From Clostridia bacterium (lineage in GTDB: Bacteria > Bacillota_A > Clostridia > Christensenellales > Aristaeellaceae): 44,456 bases of DNA. Positions 1-8,735 of this stretch are shown here, in pieces (position 1 is the first letter of the stretch; each line of letters begins with the position of its first letter). The notes under the pieces were generated by a model. The model was not told the DNA's origin. It searched no databases and was given only the letters and a program-made list of their open reading frames with translations. A program made the translations under genes and the position numbers. The stretch lies in contig JAFQEB010000133.1 of assembly GCA_017399225.1 (NCBI GenBank), forward strand, positions 1 to 44,456, in the 5' to 3' direction.

Positions 1-7
1 AGTCATG

Positions 8-134
8 ACCACCCGTTGAACGGGTGGTTTGACCAAGCCCTATAAGGGCTTATCACTTGCGGTCGCCCTCTAAAGAGGGCACTGAACAGTCTGACAACCG
101 CAAAGTTACCACGGGCGGCCCCCTACTCGGGGGC
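8..134. repeat. Hairpin cluster at the IS right end
   Basis: Four perfect or near-perfect hairpins follow one another: stem 8-17/19-28 (ACCACCCGTT with its complement), stem 35-40/46-51 (AAGCCC/GGGCTT), stem 65-70/75-80 (GCCCTC/GAGGGC, loop TAAA) and stem 118-123/129-134 (GCCCCC/GGGGGC). The outermost is the likely right-end hairpin recognised by TnpA; the role of the inner ones is unknown. Confidence 0.7.
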
Positions 135-605
135 TGCTTTTGCTTGCCTTTCTTCTCCTGCTCACCCGTAAACGGGACAATTAGTTCCTTCATGCTGATT
201 TGGTCGCTCATGATATCTTATTGCAGTTGATTCTTGCTGTAGTCTTTGATCGCATTTTCATACTTACCTACTAATATCCCCTGCACCAGAAATGGCGGTT
301 CCCATATTTGTACTTCAAGTTTGCATGTCGGTCGAAGATCATCAAGCTACTCTTACTCTTTAGATACCCCATAAACGACGCTACACCTAAATGCGGCGGT
401 ATTGCCACCAACATGTGAATGTGATCGGGGCAACATTCTGCCTCGATGATTTCCACACCTTTTCTTTCACATAGTTCTCGCAAGATTTTTCCGATATCTG
501 CCCTCAGTTGGCGATAGATTATTTGTCGCCTGTACTTTACGCAAACACAATATGATACTTGCATCTCCACTTGCTATGTGATAAACTTCTTACGTCATCT
601 TTCAT
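134..605 (-). pseudogene. tnpA: Broken IS200/IS605 transposase TnpA
   Basis: The longest open piece (271-570) encodes the core of a Y1 transposase, including the HUH motif in CPDHIHMLV and the family motif SSLMIFDRHANLKYKYGN. Reading by hand, the original start is the ATG at 605-603, preceded by AAAGGAGG; it gives MKDDVRSLSHSKWRCKYHIVFA and then hits TAA at about 539 because of a one-base deletion before KYRRQ. After FWCRGY the frame is lost again (about 262-275, apparent 10-base deletion). The C-terminus continues in another frame with the candidate catalytic Tyr (KDYSKNQ) but carries a TAA at 218-220 before SDQISMKELIVPFTG. Two frameshifts and one nonsense codon make this a clear pseudogene. 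Confidence 0.85.
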
Positions 606-627
606 GATGATGCCTCCTTTGCTTTCT

Positions 628-713
628 TTTGCGGTTGCCAGACCACTCTCAGTATAGCATAGGAGGCCTTTTTCCGTAGGTTTTTCTTATTGACCCCCAG
701 TTAAACTGGGGGT
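628..713. repeat. IS left end: subterminal inverted-repeat arm and end hairpin
   Basis: The end hairpin is 693-702/704-713 (ACCCCCAGTT and its complement, one-base loop) followed by TTTTTT, so it could also end transcription. Upstream, 628-642 (TTGCGGTTGCCAGA region) is an inverted copy, with one mismatch, of 90-104 at the other end of the element, so the two ends could pair across the transposase gene. Confidence 0.6.
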
Positions 714-736
714 TTTTTAACGCCTTTTCGGCTGAC

Positions 737-778
737 AAAAACTGCGCCCACCGCTGCAACTGTGCTGCGATGGGCGCA
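737..778 (-). terminator. Intrinsic terminator of the flavin reductase-like gene
   Basis: Sixteen-base arms 743-758 and 763-778 pair with two imperfect positions around a 4-base loop; on the minus strand the stem is followed by five T (complement of 737-741). It lies just downstream of the stop codon at 800. Confidence 0.75.
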
Positions 779-799
779 ATTTGTATGAATCGATCTGTG

Positions 800-1411
800 T
801 CACTTTTCATAGGTCTTCATGCGGCGCTCCAGCACCTCGGGCCGGGCGACGGAATAGCCGAAGAACCCCAGCACCTCCGCCGTGCGCTGGTACACGCCGT
901 GGTTGTAGGCCACAAGCCCCGCACGCTCCAGGTGCAGGGAGCCATCCTCCGCAAAAAGATCCTCCCTGACCTGCACGCCCACGACCTCGCCGATGAACAT
1001 GTCATGGCTGCCCAGCTCCAGCACCTGGCGCACCTTGCAGGCCAGGTAGGCAGGGCACTCCGCAATGGCAGGCGCATGGGTCATGCCGATGGCAGGCATG
1101 GGCGTGACGCCGCATTCCTGCCACTTGTTCACATCCTTGCCGGAGCGAACGCCGCAGTAATCCACCGCCCTGCAGCGCTCCTGATCCACCAGGTTGACCA
1201 CAAACTCGCCGCTTTCCTTGATCAGGGCATGGCTGTAGCGGTTCTTGCGGACGCTCACGCTCACCATGGGCGGGTCGCTGTTCACCGTTCCAGCCCAGGC
1301 GATGGTGATGATATTGGGCCGGGGATCGATCTCCGGGCAGGCGCAGGATACCATCACCGCCGGTACCGGCGCCAGCAGGGTACAGGGATCAAAAGTACGA
1401 AAGTTATTCAT
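800..1411 (-). CDS. Flavin reductase-like FMN-binding split-barrel protein
   Basis: The 203-aa product matches the flavin reductase-like domain (flavoredoxin type) over its whole length. Landmarks are PNIITIAW near the N-terminus, the segment NSDPPMVSVSVRKNRYSH that normally contacts FMN, and GEFVVNLVD. Known members are cytoplasmic, bind FMN non-covalently and either reduce free flavin with NAD(P)H or pass electrons in anaerobic chains; which applies here cannot be told. The start ATG follows CGGAGAGC at about 8 bases. The gene has its own promoter and terminator and diverges from the AEC transporter. A nitroreductase-like or hydroxylase-partner role is also possible. Confidence 0.85.
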   Translation of the reverse strand: MNNFRTFDPCTLLAPVPAVMVSCACPEIDPRPNIITIAWAGTVNSDPPMVSVSVRKNRYSHALIKESGEFVVNLVDQERCRAVDYCGVRSGKDVNKWQECGVTPMPAIGMTHAPAIAECPAYLACKVRQVLELGSHDMFIGEVVGVQVREDLFAEDGSLHLERAGLVAYNHGVYQRTAEVLGFFGYSVARPEVLERRMKTYEK

Positions 1412-1430
1412 CGCAGTATGCTCTCCGTTC

Positions 1431-1459
1431 TTGTTTATCAGTTGAAAATAGTGTACAAT
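1431..1459 (+). promoter_or_regulatory. Probable promoter of the AEC transporter gene
   Basis: TTGTTT (1431-1436), 17-bp spacer, TACAAT (1454-1459). It would give a leader of about 105 bases before the ATG at 1572. Confidence 0.45.
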
Positions 1460-1478
1460 ACCATCGTGAAAAAGTCAA
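1450..1478 (-). promoter_or_regulatory. Promoter of the flavin reductase-like gene
   Basis: On the minus strand TTGACT (1478-1473), 17-bp spacer, TACACT (1455-1450). It interleaves with the plus-strand promoter at 1431-1459, so the two divergent genes probably compete for polymerase. Confidence 0.5.
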
Positions 1479-1571
1479 CCTCGCCGGGCGCGCACCGCCG
1501 GGCAATCAGAAACACAAAAGGCCAGGGCCAGCATAGACTGCCCTGTATAACCGACGAATGGAGGCGGCTTC

Positions 1572-2468
1572 ATGACCGCTCTTTGGCAGGTATTATCCCT
1601 CTTTCTGCTGATCCTCTCCGGCTTTGCGGCCGCAAAGCTCCGCATCCTGGATGACCGGGGCCTCAAGGGCCTCAACGCGCTGGTGCTGAACTTCGCCCAG
1701 CCCGCTATGATCATCTTCAAGCTCCAGCGGGAAACCGATCCTCAGCTGATCACGGAGCTGGTGTGGGTATTCGTCCTCACCTGCGCGACCATCGCCCTGG
1801 CCGGCATGATCGCCTTTCAGCTCTTCGCGCGGGAGCCGGCACAGCGCCGGGCGGTGCTGACGAATCTGGCCATGGTCTCCAACTGCGGCTTCATGGGCTA
1901 TCCGGTCATCACCGCCGCCCTGGGCCCGGAGGCGCTGATCTACGCGGTGGTGTTCGTGGCCGCCTTCAACCTGATGAGCTGGACGCTGGGCGCCTTCTAC
2001 TACGGCGGCCCGAAGGCCATGCAGCCGAAAAAGCTGCTGCGCAACCCCTCCCTGATCGCCATCGCGTGCGGCCTGACGCTCTTCCTGACCGGATGGCGCC
2101 TGCCGGATTTCCTCAACAACGCCCTGGATATGATGGGCAGCGTCACCACGCCGGTGGCGATGTTCGTCATCGGCGCGCGGCTGATCAGTCTGCGTCCCGC
2201 CCACCTGACCGACGTCAAGCTGCTGATCGTCTGCGGGCTGCGTCTCGTCGTTTTCCCGGCGATGATCCTGCTGCTCTTCCTCACGCCCCTGCCGCCAATG
2301 GTGGTGAAGTCCGTCTTCGTGTGCACGGCGATGCCCTGCGCCGCCCTCACCGCTATGCAGAGCGAGCTGTATGACTGCGACAGGGAGCTGGCCTCCCGGG
2401 GCGTGGCGCTCTCCACCGCCCTGTCCATGGCGACCGTCCCGCTGATGCTGATGCTCCTTCCCGCCTGA
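1572..2468 (+). CDS. AEC family permease (auxin efflux carrier / malate permease type)
   Basis: The 298-aa protein is almost entirely hydrophobic, with about ten membrane segments in two halves, as in the AEC (BART superfamily) transporters. Recognisable signatures are LSGFAAAKLRILDD and LNALVLNFAQPA in the first half, SNCGFMGYP (the family's broken helix) and GARLISLRP at the start of the second half. Bacterial members export or exchange organic acids such as malate or malonate; the substrate here is unknown. The start ATG has GGAGGCGGCTTC ahead of it. The phosphoesterase gene follows after 24 bases and is probably co-transcribed. Confidence 0.88.
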   Translation: MTALWQVLSLFLLILSGFAAAKLRILDDRGLKGLNALVLNFAQPAMIIFKLQRETDPQLITELVWVFVLTCATIALAGMIAFQLFAREPAQRRAVLTNLAMVSNCGFMGYPVITAALGPEALIYAVVFVAAFNLMSWTLGAFYYGGPKAMQPKKLLRNPSLIAIACGLTLFLTGWRLPDFLNNALDMMGSVTTPVAMFVIGARLISLRPAHLTDVKLLIVCGLRLVVFPAMILLLFLTPLPPMVVKSVFVCTAMPCAALTAMQSELYDCDRELASRGVALSTALSMATVPLMLMLLPA

Positions 2469-2492
2469 ACCGTCTGACACAAGGAGGTTCCC

Positions 2493-3401
2493 ATGCTCTT
2501 TCCCGGCGATACGTCCCAGTGGGGCCGCCACGCAGGCGCCTACGATCCCCGCACGAGCCGCGGGCGCAAGGTGCTGCGGCTGCTGCTGATCCTGCTGCTC
2601 CTGTTTCTGCTGGCCTGGCCCTTCATCGAGCCCTTCCTGCTGGAGACCGAAACGGTGACCCTGTATGCAGAGGATCTGCCGGAGGTGATCGGTCAGCTGC
2701 GCATCGCGTATGTCACCGATATCCACCAGGGTCCCTTCTACAGCGAGAGCCGCGTCGCCGCGCTGATCAGCCGCATCAACACCCTCAATGCGGATCTGGT
2801 GCTGCTGGGCGGCGATTATGCCCAGGACAGCGCCTCCGCCGTGACCTTCTTCCAGCACATGCCGCGTATCCACGCCCGCTACGGCGTGTTTGCCGTCCTC
2901 GGCAACCATGACCGCACCCTCCCGGAGAGCAACCTGAGCCAGCTCCGGGCAGCGATGCAGGCCGCCGGCGTAACGCCGCTGGTCAACAGCGTCACCCAGG
3001 TGCGCATCGGCGCCGGCAGCCTCTACCTCGCCGGCATCGACGACGTGAGCGGCGGCCATCCCGACCTCGCCGGCGTTGCCCGGCAGGTGCGGGCTGAGGA
3101 TTACGTCATCTTCCTCAGCCACAGCCCGGAGATCATCCCCGCCGCCCTGCGGGCAGAGGATCAAAATCGCCGCCTGAACTGGTTCGATCTGGGGCTCTTC
3201 GGCCACACCCACGGCGGACAGATCGCCCTGGTAGGCGGGCTGCTCCGGGACGACGGCGTGGATGATCAGTACCGCTCCGGCTGGCACAAGCAGAACCGCA
3301 TCGACCTGCTCATCTCCCGGGGCGTAGGCACCTCCGTGCTGCCCATACGCCTCTTCTGCACGCCGCAGATCCACCTGATCACCGTGCAGCGCGCACGGTA
3401 A
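2493..3401 (+). CDS. Membrane-anchored calcineurin-like metallophosphoesterase (YkuE/YaeI type)
   Basis: The 302-aa product has a charged N-terminus, one membrane segment at about residues 27-46 (LLLILLLLFLLAWPF), then a metallophosphoesterase domain. Dimetal-site motifs are all present: DIHQG, GGDYAQD, GNHDRT, LSHSPE and GHTHGGQ. Related YkuE/YaeI proteins act on lipid or cell-wall phosphates outside the membrane, so an extracytoplasmic phosphodiesterase is likely. The start ATG is preceded by AAGGAGGTTCCC. It ends 7 bases from the convergent DUF4363 gene, with no terminator visible between them. Confidence 0.88.
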   Translation: MLFPGDTSQWGRHAGAYDPRTSRGRKVLRLLLILLLLFLLAWPFIEPFLLETETVTLYAEDLPEVIGQLRIAYVTDIHQGPFYSESRVAALISRINTLNADLVLLGGDYAQDSASAVTFFQHMPRIHARYGVFAVLGNHDRTLPESNLSQLRAAMQAAGVTPLVNSVTQVRIGAGSLYLAGIDDVSGGHPDLAGVARQVRAEDYVIFLSHSPEIIPAALRAEDQNRRLNWFDLGLFGHTHGGQIALVGGLLRDDGVDDQYRSGWHKQNRIDLLISRGVGTSVLPIRLFCTPQIHLITVQRAR

Positions 3402-3408
3402 GCGGCAT

Positions 3409-3792
3409 TCACAGCACATTGGCGGCGGTAAAGGCGTCCCGGTGATACAGGTGCTGGGCGTTCTCCCGCAGCTCCGCGCAGGCGACGAAGCAGGCCGTCA
3501 CGTCCTGGGCGCGGATGGCCGCCTTCAGCTGCACCAGCGATAGGGTCACGCTGTCCGTGTCCTCATGGTTGATCAGCATCTGCAGCGCCGGCACCGTTTT
3601 CTGCCAGGTGTTCAGATAGGCCTCCGCCGTTTCTGCCGCCCGCTGCCATTCCCGGTGCTCCGTCATGCTGCTGAGCTCCTCTGCCGCCGATACATACCGG
3701 TCGGAGATCCGCAGCACCTCCCGGGAGGTCACCCACCCGCTCAGGAGGGTCGCCGCCAGCAGCGCCAGGGCGATCCACAGGCTCGTCCGCAT
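3409..3792 (-). CDS. DUF4363 family protein
   Basis: A 127-aa protein with an N-terminal membrane segment or uncleaved signal (residues 5-22) and a helical extracytoplasmic part containing DRYVSAAEELSS and a C-terminal helix pair. This is the size and layout of DUF4363, which in many Clostridia lies next to a DUF421 gene as here. The function is unknown. The ATG directly abuts the stop codon of the upstream DUF421 gene, so translation is probably coupled. Confidence 0.75.
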   Translation of the reverse strand: MRTSLWIALALLAATLLSGWVTSREVLRISDRYVSAAEELSSMTEHREWQRAAETAEAYLNTWQKTVPALQMLINHEDTDSVTLSLVQLKAAIRAQDVTACFVACAELRENAQHLYHRDAFTAANVL

Positions 3793-4515
3793 TCACCACA
3801 CCGCCCTTTCCGCATCAAGGGCCTGCACCAGGCGCGTGTCCGTCCGGCCCTTGCCCTGGATCAGCAGCTCCCCGCTGGTATTCAGGCACATGAACAGCAC
3901 CTCCCGAAGGCTTGGAAAGCCTGCCTTTTCGGCCTCCAGCCTTACCCAGGCCTCCGTCAGCTGACCTCGCCGCAGGTTGTCCTGCTGCAGCCTGCCATCC
4001 AGCACCAGAGGCAGCGGCAAGCCCTCCCCGGTCACATTCATCTGCATATCCGCCGGGGTCAGGGGACGATGCGCCGCCTTTGGGAACACGCTGATCTGCC
4101 CGCCGGGCTCCAGCACCACCGTGCCCGCCTCCGCCGGGTCGAGGATCCCCCCGGTGCGCAGGGCTTCCATCAGGTCGTTGAGATCCACGGCAGATTTTCG
4201 CAGCTGCTTTTCGCAGATCGCGCCGTTGCGCATCAGCACGGCAGGCTGGCCGCTGAGCCAGGCGCGCAGGGGCTGCCATTTCATGCAGGCGGCGGTGATC
4301 AGCCCGTGGCACACCACCAGCGCCACCATGGGCAGGATGCCGTAGAGCAACGGGATTCCCACGCCGCCCATGGGCGTGGCCGCCAGCTCGGCGATCATGA
4401 TGACCACCACCATTTCAAAGGGCTGCAGCTGCCCTACCTGGCGCTTGCCCATCGCCCGCATCGCCATCAGCGACGCCGCGTACAGGATCACCGAGCGCAT
4501 AAAGATCGTCAGCAA
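3793..4515 (-). CDS. DUF421 (YetF/YcaP-like) membrane protein, TTG start
   Basis: The 240-aa protein has three membrane segments in its first 80 residues (around 5-22, 32-48 and 55-75) and a soluble C-terminal part, as in DUF421. Hallmarks are MRAMGKRQVGQLQPFE (compare RxxGKRxxxxLxxFD in the family), QPAVLMRNG and LMEALRTGG. Some DUF421 members work beside SpoVA-type or stress genes, but their biochemical role is not established. The start is TTG at 4515-4513, about 7 bases after GGAGGAAAAGCC; the next ATG is five codons on and has no suitable ribosome site. It heads a two-gene operon with DUF4363. Confidence 0.85.
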   Translation of the reverse strand: MLTIFMRSVILYAASLMAMRAMGKRQVGQLQPFEMVVVIMIAELAATPMGGVGIPLLYGILPMVALVVCHGLITAACMKWQPLRAWLSGQPAVLMRNGAICEKQLRKSAVDLNDLMEALRTGGILDPAEAGTVVLEPGGQISVFPKAAHRPLTPADMQMNVTGEGLPLPLVLDGRLQQDNLRRGQLTEAWVRLEAEKAGFPSLREVLFMCLNTSGELLIQGKGRTDTRLVQALDAERAVW

Positions 4516-4532
4516 AGGCTTTTCCTCCCCTC

Positions 4533-4550
4533 AAAGCTGCATTCAGCTTT
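4533..4550. promoter_or_regulatory. 18-bp palindrome between divergent genes
   Basis: AAAGCTG-CATT-CAGCTTT is a perfect 7-bp inverted repeat in the 86-bp spacer between the DUF421 gene and the secreted-protein gene. It could be an operator or a short leader hairpin; no clear promoter boxes flank it. Confidence 0.4.
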
Positions 4551-4601
4551 CCCCTGACGTCCCGGCACCATACGCAAGCACGCAAAGAAAGGAAGATCCC
4601 C

Positions 4602-5234
4602 ATGCTCAAGAAACTCGCCGCACTCCTCCTGGCCACCCTGTTCTTTATCCCTGCCGCCCTGGCGGATACGCCCAATCTGCTGGATTTCCTCTCCAGCCTT
4701 GGGAGCCTTGGCAGCAGCAAGCCTGACGAAAACCTCTCCGAGGAGCAGCGCCTCCAGATCATCTACGAGATGATGAACGCGGAGCTGGATGCAGAGAATA
4801 TCCAGTACGAGACCGTTCCTGATCAGCAGGGCAGCTATTACTCCCTGCTGTTTGAAAGCGAAACGCCCATGGGCGACCGGGCGGATATCGATATGCTGGC
4901 CTACTGGGACGGCGTGGCCATCTGCGCCAGCTACCGCGATCCCATTGCGGATGAGCACTTTGACGAGATCGTCCGCTTCTGCAACCTGATGAACAGCAGC
5001 CTCTACATCGGCAAGCTCTACCTGTGCGAATATGCAGACGGCAACTACCTCTGCTACGAGGTGTTCCTGCCCATGGATGCGGCGGCGCTGAACGACTATG
5101 ACCGCTACAGCGTGATGGAATACGCCTACTTCTCCGCACAGATCCTCGAGGTCTATCAGGAATACTTCATGTACGTCCTGGAGGGTGAGACGGCAGCCAA
5201 CGCCTACGCCATGTGGTATGCCGACGTCGAATGA
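4602..5234 (+). CDS. Secreted protein with YbjN-like fold features
   Basis: A 210-aa product with a textbook signal peptide (KK, hydrophobic core, cleavage after AALA at about residue 21). The mature part is strongly acidic. Its second half (about residues 120-195) has the pattern seen in YbjN/type III chaperone-like domains: FCNLMNSSLYIGKLYL, a beta strand, then FLPMD and a long C-terminal helix ending in VYQEYFMYVLEG. Fold assignment rests on pattern alone. The start ATG follows AAAGGAAGATCCCC. It is followed by its own terminator, so it is monocistronic. Function unknown. Confidence 0.7.
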   Translation: MLKKLAALLLATLFFIPAALADTPNLLDFLSSLGSLGSSKPDENLSEEQRLQIIYEMMNAELDAENIQYETVPDQQGSYYSLLFESETPMGDRADIDMLAYWDGVAICASYRDPIADEHFDEIVRFCNLMNSSLYIGKLYLCEYADGNYLCYEVFLPMDAAALNDYDRYSVMEYAYFSAQILEVYQEYFMYVLEGETAANAYAMWYADVE

Positions 5235-5242
5235 TTCCCTTC

Positions 5243-5271
5243 CCGCCCGATGCGCTGCGCCGGGCGGTTTT
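5243..5271 (+). terminator. Intrinsic terminator after the secreted-protein gene
   Basis: Stem CCGCCCG (5243-5249) / CGGGCGG (5261-5267), 11-base loop, then TTTTCTTT. Confidence 0.8.
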
Positions 5272-5295
5272 CTTTGCCTTTTTGCCCCTGAAATC

Positions 5296-5324
5296 TTGCA
5301 GGCGCAGCCCATCTATGATATAAT
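5296..5324 (+). promoter_or_regulatory. Promoter of the ecf-truA operon
   Basis: TTGCAG (5296-5301), 17-bp spacer, TATAAT (5319-5324) with an extended TGA just before the -10 box. The start codon at 5363 is about 30 bases from the expected transcription start. Confidence 0.8.
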
Positions 5325-5362
5325 ATAAGGTGGTATATTATTCCCAACAAGGAGCAATCTGC

Positions 5363-6192
<830 letters not shown>

Positions 6193-6208
<16 letters not shown>

Positions 6209-7056
6209 AGCAGCTGACCCACACCTATTCCAAGGGCAGCGCCTTTCAGTCCACCGCCATCCGCGACGTCAACCTGACCATCGAGGACGGCGAGTTCGTG
6301 TGCATCGTGGGCCATACCGGCAGCGGCAAGTCCACCCTGGTGCAGCATCTGAACGGTCTGCTGAAGCCGACGGACGGTCTGATCCTGGTGGACGGCGAAG
6401 ATATGAACGGCGAAAAGGTCGACAAGCGCCGCATTCGCCAGAACGTCGGTCTGGTCTTCCAGTACCCGGAGTATCAGCTTTTCGAGGAAACCGTAGCCAA
6501 GGACATCGCCTTTGGCCCGAAGAATCAGGGTCTGTCCGAGGAAGAGATCGACCGCCGGGTCCGCAGCGCGATGGCGCATGTGCATCTGGATTACGACAAA
6601 TATGCTGACCACAGCCCCTTTGAGCTCTCCGGCGGACAGATGCGCCGCGTGGCCATCGCGGGCGTGCTGGCAATGGAGCCCAAGTACCTGATCCTGGACG
6701 AACCGACCGCAGGTCTGGACCCCAAGGGCCGCGACCGTATCCTGAGCATGATCCAGGAGCTGCACCGGGAGGGCAACACCACCGTGGTCATGGTCAGCCA
6801 CTCCATGGACGACTGCGCGCGCCTTGCCACCCGTATGATCGTGATGAGCAAGGGCACCGTGGTGATGAGCGATACCCCCCGCAAGGTGTTCGCCCAGGCG
6901 GACAAGATGAAGGAGATCGGTCTGGGCGTGCCGGAGGCGGCCAAGCTCTGCGCAATGCTCCGCGCCCGCGGCCTCGATCTGCCCGCTGACCTGTACACCC
7001 AGGAGGAGCTGCACCGGCACATCCTGCGGCTGTGGAAGGAGGGGGCTCCGGCATGA
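6193..7056 (+). CDS. ecfA2: Energy-coupling factor transporter ATPase EcfA2
   Basis: The 287-aa second ATPase of the ECF motor: Walker A GHTGSGKST (about 40-48), signature LSGGQ (145-149), Walker B YLILDEPT with D169/E170, and switch histidine in MVSHSMDD. It has the C-terminal extension with FAQADKMKEIGLGVP typical of EcfA2. The ATG at 6193 lies 12 bases after GGAGGAGGT; a GTG at 6181 in the same frame is directly on top of that site and is less likely. Its stop overlaps ecfT by ATGA. Confidence 0.95.
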
Positions 7057-7928
7057 TGAAGGACATCACCCTCGGTCAATACTATCCTGTGGACAGCTGG
7101 GTGCACCGGCTGGATCCCCGCACGAAGATCCTCCTGACCGTCGCCATGATCGTGGCGGTGTTCATGTTGCATTCGCTGGTGGGCTACGGGATCATCCTGG
7201 GCTTCGTCTACCTGACCGCCCGGATGGCAAAGATCCCCTTCAGGATGCTGGTCAAGGGCGTCAAATCCCTGCGTTTCATCCTGATCCTCACCTTCCTGCT
7301 GAACCTGTTTTTCAACGCCGGCACAACGATGCTGGTGGAATGGCATTTCATCAGGATCTCCCGCGAGGGCCTGGAGCAGGCGGTGCATTATTCCCTGCGC
7401 CTGGTCTTCCTGGTGATGGGCACCTCCCTGATGACCCTCACCACCTCGCCCATCGCCCTCTCCGACGGCATCGAAATGCTGCTTTCCCCGCTGAAAAAGC
7501 TCCATTTCCCCGCCCATGAGCTGGCGATGATGATGTCCATTGCCCTGCGCTTCATCCCCACGCTGATGGAGGAAGCCGACAAGATCATGAAGGCACAGAT
7601 GGCCCGCGGCGCGGACTTTGAGTCCGGCAACCTGCTGGCCCGCGCCAAGGCGATGGTGCCGCTGCTGGTACCGCTGTTCGTCAGCGCCTTCCGCCGGGCG
7701 GGCGACCTGGCCATGGCCATGGAGAGCCGCTGCTATCACGGCGGCGAGAACCGCACCCGCCTGCGCGTGCTGAAGATCACGAAGAACGACTGGATCGCCG
7801 CGGCTGCCGTGGCCGTGCTGATCGGCCTGATCGTGCTGGAGGGCTGGGCCGTGCCGCTGCTAACCGGTTTGCTGACCCCCGCTGCCGCGCCTGAGGCCGC
7901 AGCGCTTGTGAAGGGGCTGATCGGATGA
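7053..7928 (+). CDS. ecfT: Energy-coupling factor transmembrane protein EcfT
   Basis: The 291-aa integral membrane scaffold joins the two ATPases to exchangeable S components. It begins with GQYYPVDSWVHRLDPRTK, the conserved EcfT N-terminus, has several membrane segments, and carries the two coupling-helix motifs near MARGADFESGN and MESRCYHGG that dock in the ATPase grooves. The ATG at 7053 overlaps the ecfA2 stop by four bases with GGAAGGAGGGGG ahead; translation should be coupled. No S-component gene is in the window, so this is the shared (group II) type of module. Confidence 0.93.
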   Translation: MMKDITLGQYYPVDSWVHRLDPRTKILLTVAMIVAVFMLHSLVGYGIILGFVYLTARMAKIPFRMLVKGVKSLRFILILTFLLNLFFNAGTTMLVEWHFIRISREGLEQAVHYSLRLVFLVMGTSLMTLTTSPIALSDGIEMLLSPLKKLHFPAHELAMMMSIALRFIPTLMEEADKIMKAQMARGADFESGNLLARAKAMVPLLVPLFVSAFRRAGDLAMAMESRCYHGGENRTRLRVLKITKNDWIAAAAVAVLIGLIVLEGWAVPLLTGLLTPAAAPEAAALVKGLIG

Positions 7929-8707
7929 AGCGCATCCTGCTGACCGTCGAATACGACGGCACCAACTACGCCGGCTGGCAGCGGCAGATCAACGGTCTGG
8001 CGGTGCAGCAGGTGCTGGAGGAAGCGCTGCAGAAGGCCACGGGCGAGCGCATCGTGGTCACCGGCGCCTCCCGTACGGATGCAGGGGTACACGCCCTCGG
8101 GCAGGCGGTGCACTTCGACACCGAAAGCCGCATCCCCCCGGAAAAGTACCCCTTTGTGCTCAACACCATGCTCCCCCGGGACGTGCGCGTCCACACCGGG
8201 CGCGAGGTGCCGCCGGAGTTCCACACCCGCTTCATGACCCGTCGCAAGCGCTACACCTATCGCATCATCAATAGCCGCCACGCCAGCGCCATCCGCCGCT
8301 GCACCCATGTGCATGTGCCTGTGCCGCTGGATGTCACGGTCATGCAGCAGGCCGCAAAGCAGCTGCTGGGTACCCATGATTTCGCGGCATTCCAGGCCGC
8401 CGGCGGCACGGCGAAGACCACCGTGCGCACGATCTACTCGGCTGACCTGACCGCATCGGGCGATGAGATCACCCTCGTCATCGAGGGCGACGCGTTCCTG
8501 TACAACATGGTGCGCATCATCGCCGGAACGCTGATCGAGATCGGCCAGGGCAAGCGCAGCGTGAACGCATTCTCCGAGGCCTACGATACCCTCGACCGCC
8601 TGTCGCTGGGCGTGACCGCCCCGCCCCACGGGCTGGAGCTGACGAAGGTCAACTACCCCGACGAGGCATTCCTTATTCCCGAACAAGTGAAGTGGCATAC
8701 CGACTGA
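7925..8707 (+). CDS. truA: tRNA pseudouridine(38-40) synthase TruA
   Basis: The 260-aa enzyme isomerises uridines 38-40 in the tRNA anticodon arm. The catalytic aspartate is D52 in GASRTDAGVHA; EYDGTNYAGWQRQ at the N-terminus and FLYNMVRIIAGTLIEIG near the C-terminus are family motifs. The ATG overlaps the ecfT stop by ATGA. It ends the ecf operon; in many relatives ribosomal genes rplM-rpsI follow, but here a phosphoesterase does. Confidence 0.95.
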   Translation: MKRILLTVEYDGTNYAGWQRQINGLAVQQVLEEALQKATGERIVVTGASRTDAGVHALGQAVHFDTESRIPPEKYPFVLNTMLPRDVRVHTGREVPPEFHTRFMTRRKRYTYRIINSRHASAIRRCTHVHVPVPLDVTVMQQAAKQLLGTHDFAAFQAAGGTAKTTVRTIYSADLTASGDEITLVIEGDAFLYNMVRIIAGTLIEIGQGKRSVNAFSEAYDTLDRLSLGVTAPPHGLELTKVNYPDEAFLIPEQVKWHTD

Positions 8708-8735
8708 CAACCGCCTGCGGACAGGAGGAGTTCCC

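Larger units (their letters stand above)
1..720 (-). mobile_element. Decayed IS200/IS605-family insertion sequence (tnpA only)
   Basis: The segment holds a broken Y1/HUH transposase gene on the minus strand bracketed by strong hairpins: 8-28 on the right-end side and 693-713 on the left-end side. This layout (subterminal palindromes and no conventional terminal inverted repeats) is that of the IS200/IS605 family, which moves as single-stranded DNA. No tnpB or accessory gene is present, so it is IS200-like. Exact ends cannot be fixed because the window starts at the right-end hairpin. The transposase is disrupted in at least three places, so this copy could move only with TnpA supplied elsewhere. 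Confidence 0.8.

Noticed and set aside
8..134. A CRISPR array, because of repeated short palindromes
   Set aside because: The hairpins differ in sequence and have no regular spacing; they belong to an insertion sequence end.
770..1654. A 294-codon plus-strand frame over the flavin reductase gene
   Set aside because: It spans the terminator, the reductase gene in antisense and the promoter region, and has no domain signal.
1593..3419. A 608-codon minus-strand frame across the AEC and phosphoesterase genes
   Set aside because: Both plus-strand genes have clear family motifs and ribosome sites; the antisense product looks like low-complexity Gln/Gly/Ala sequence.
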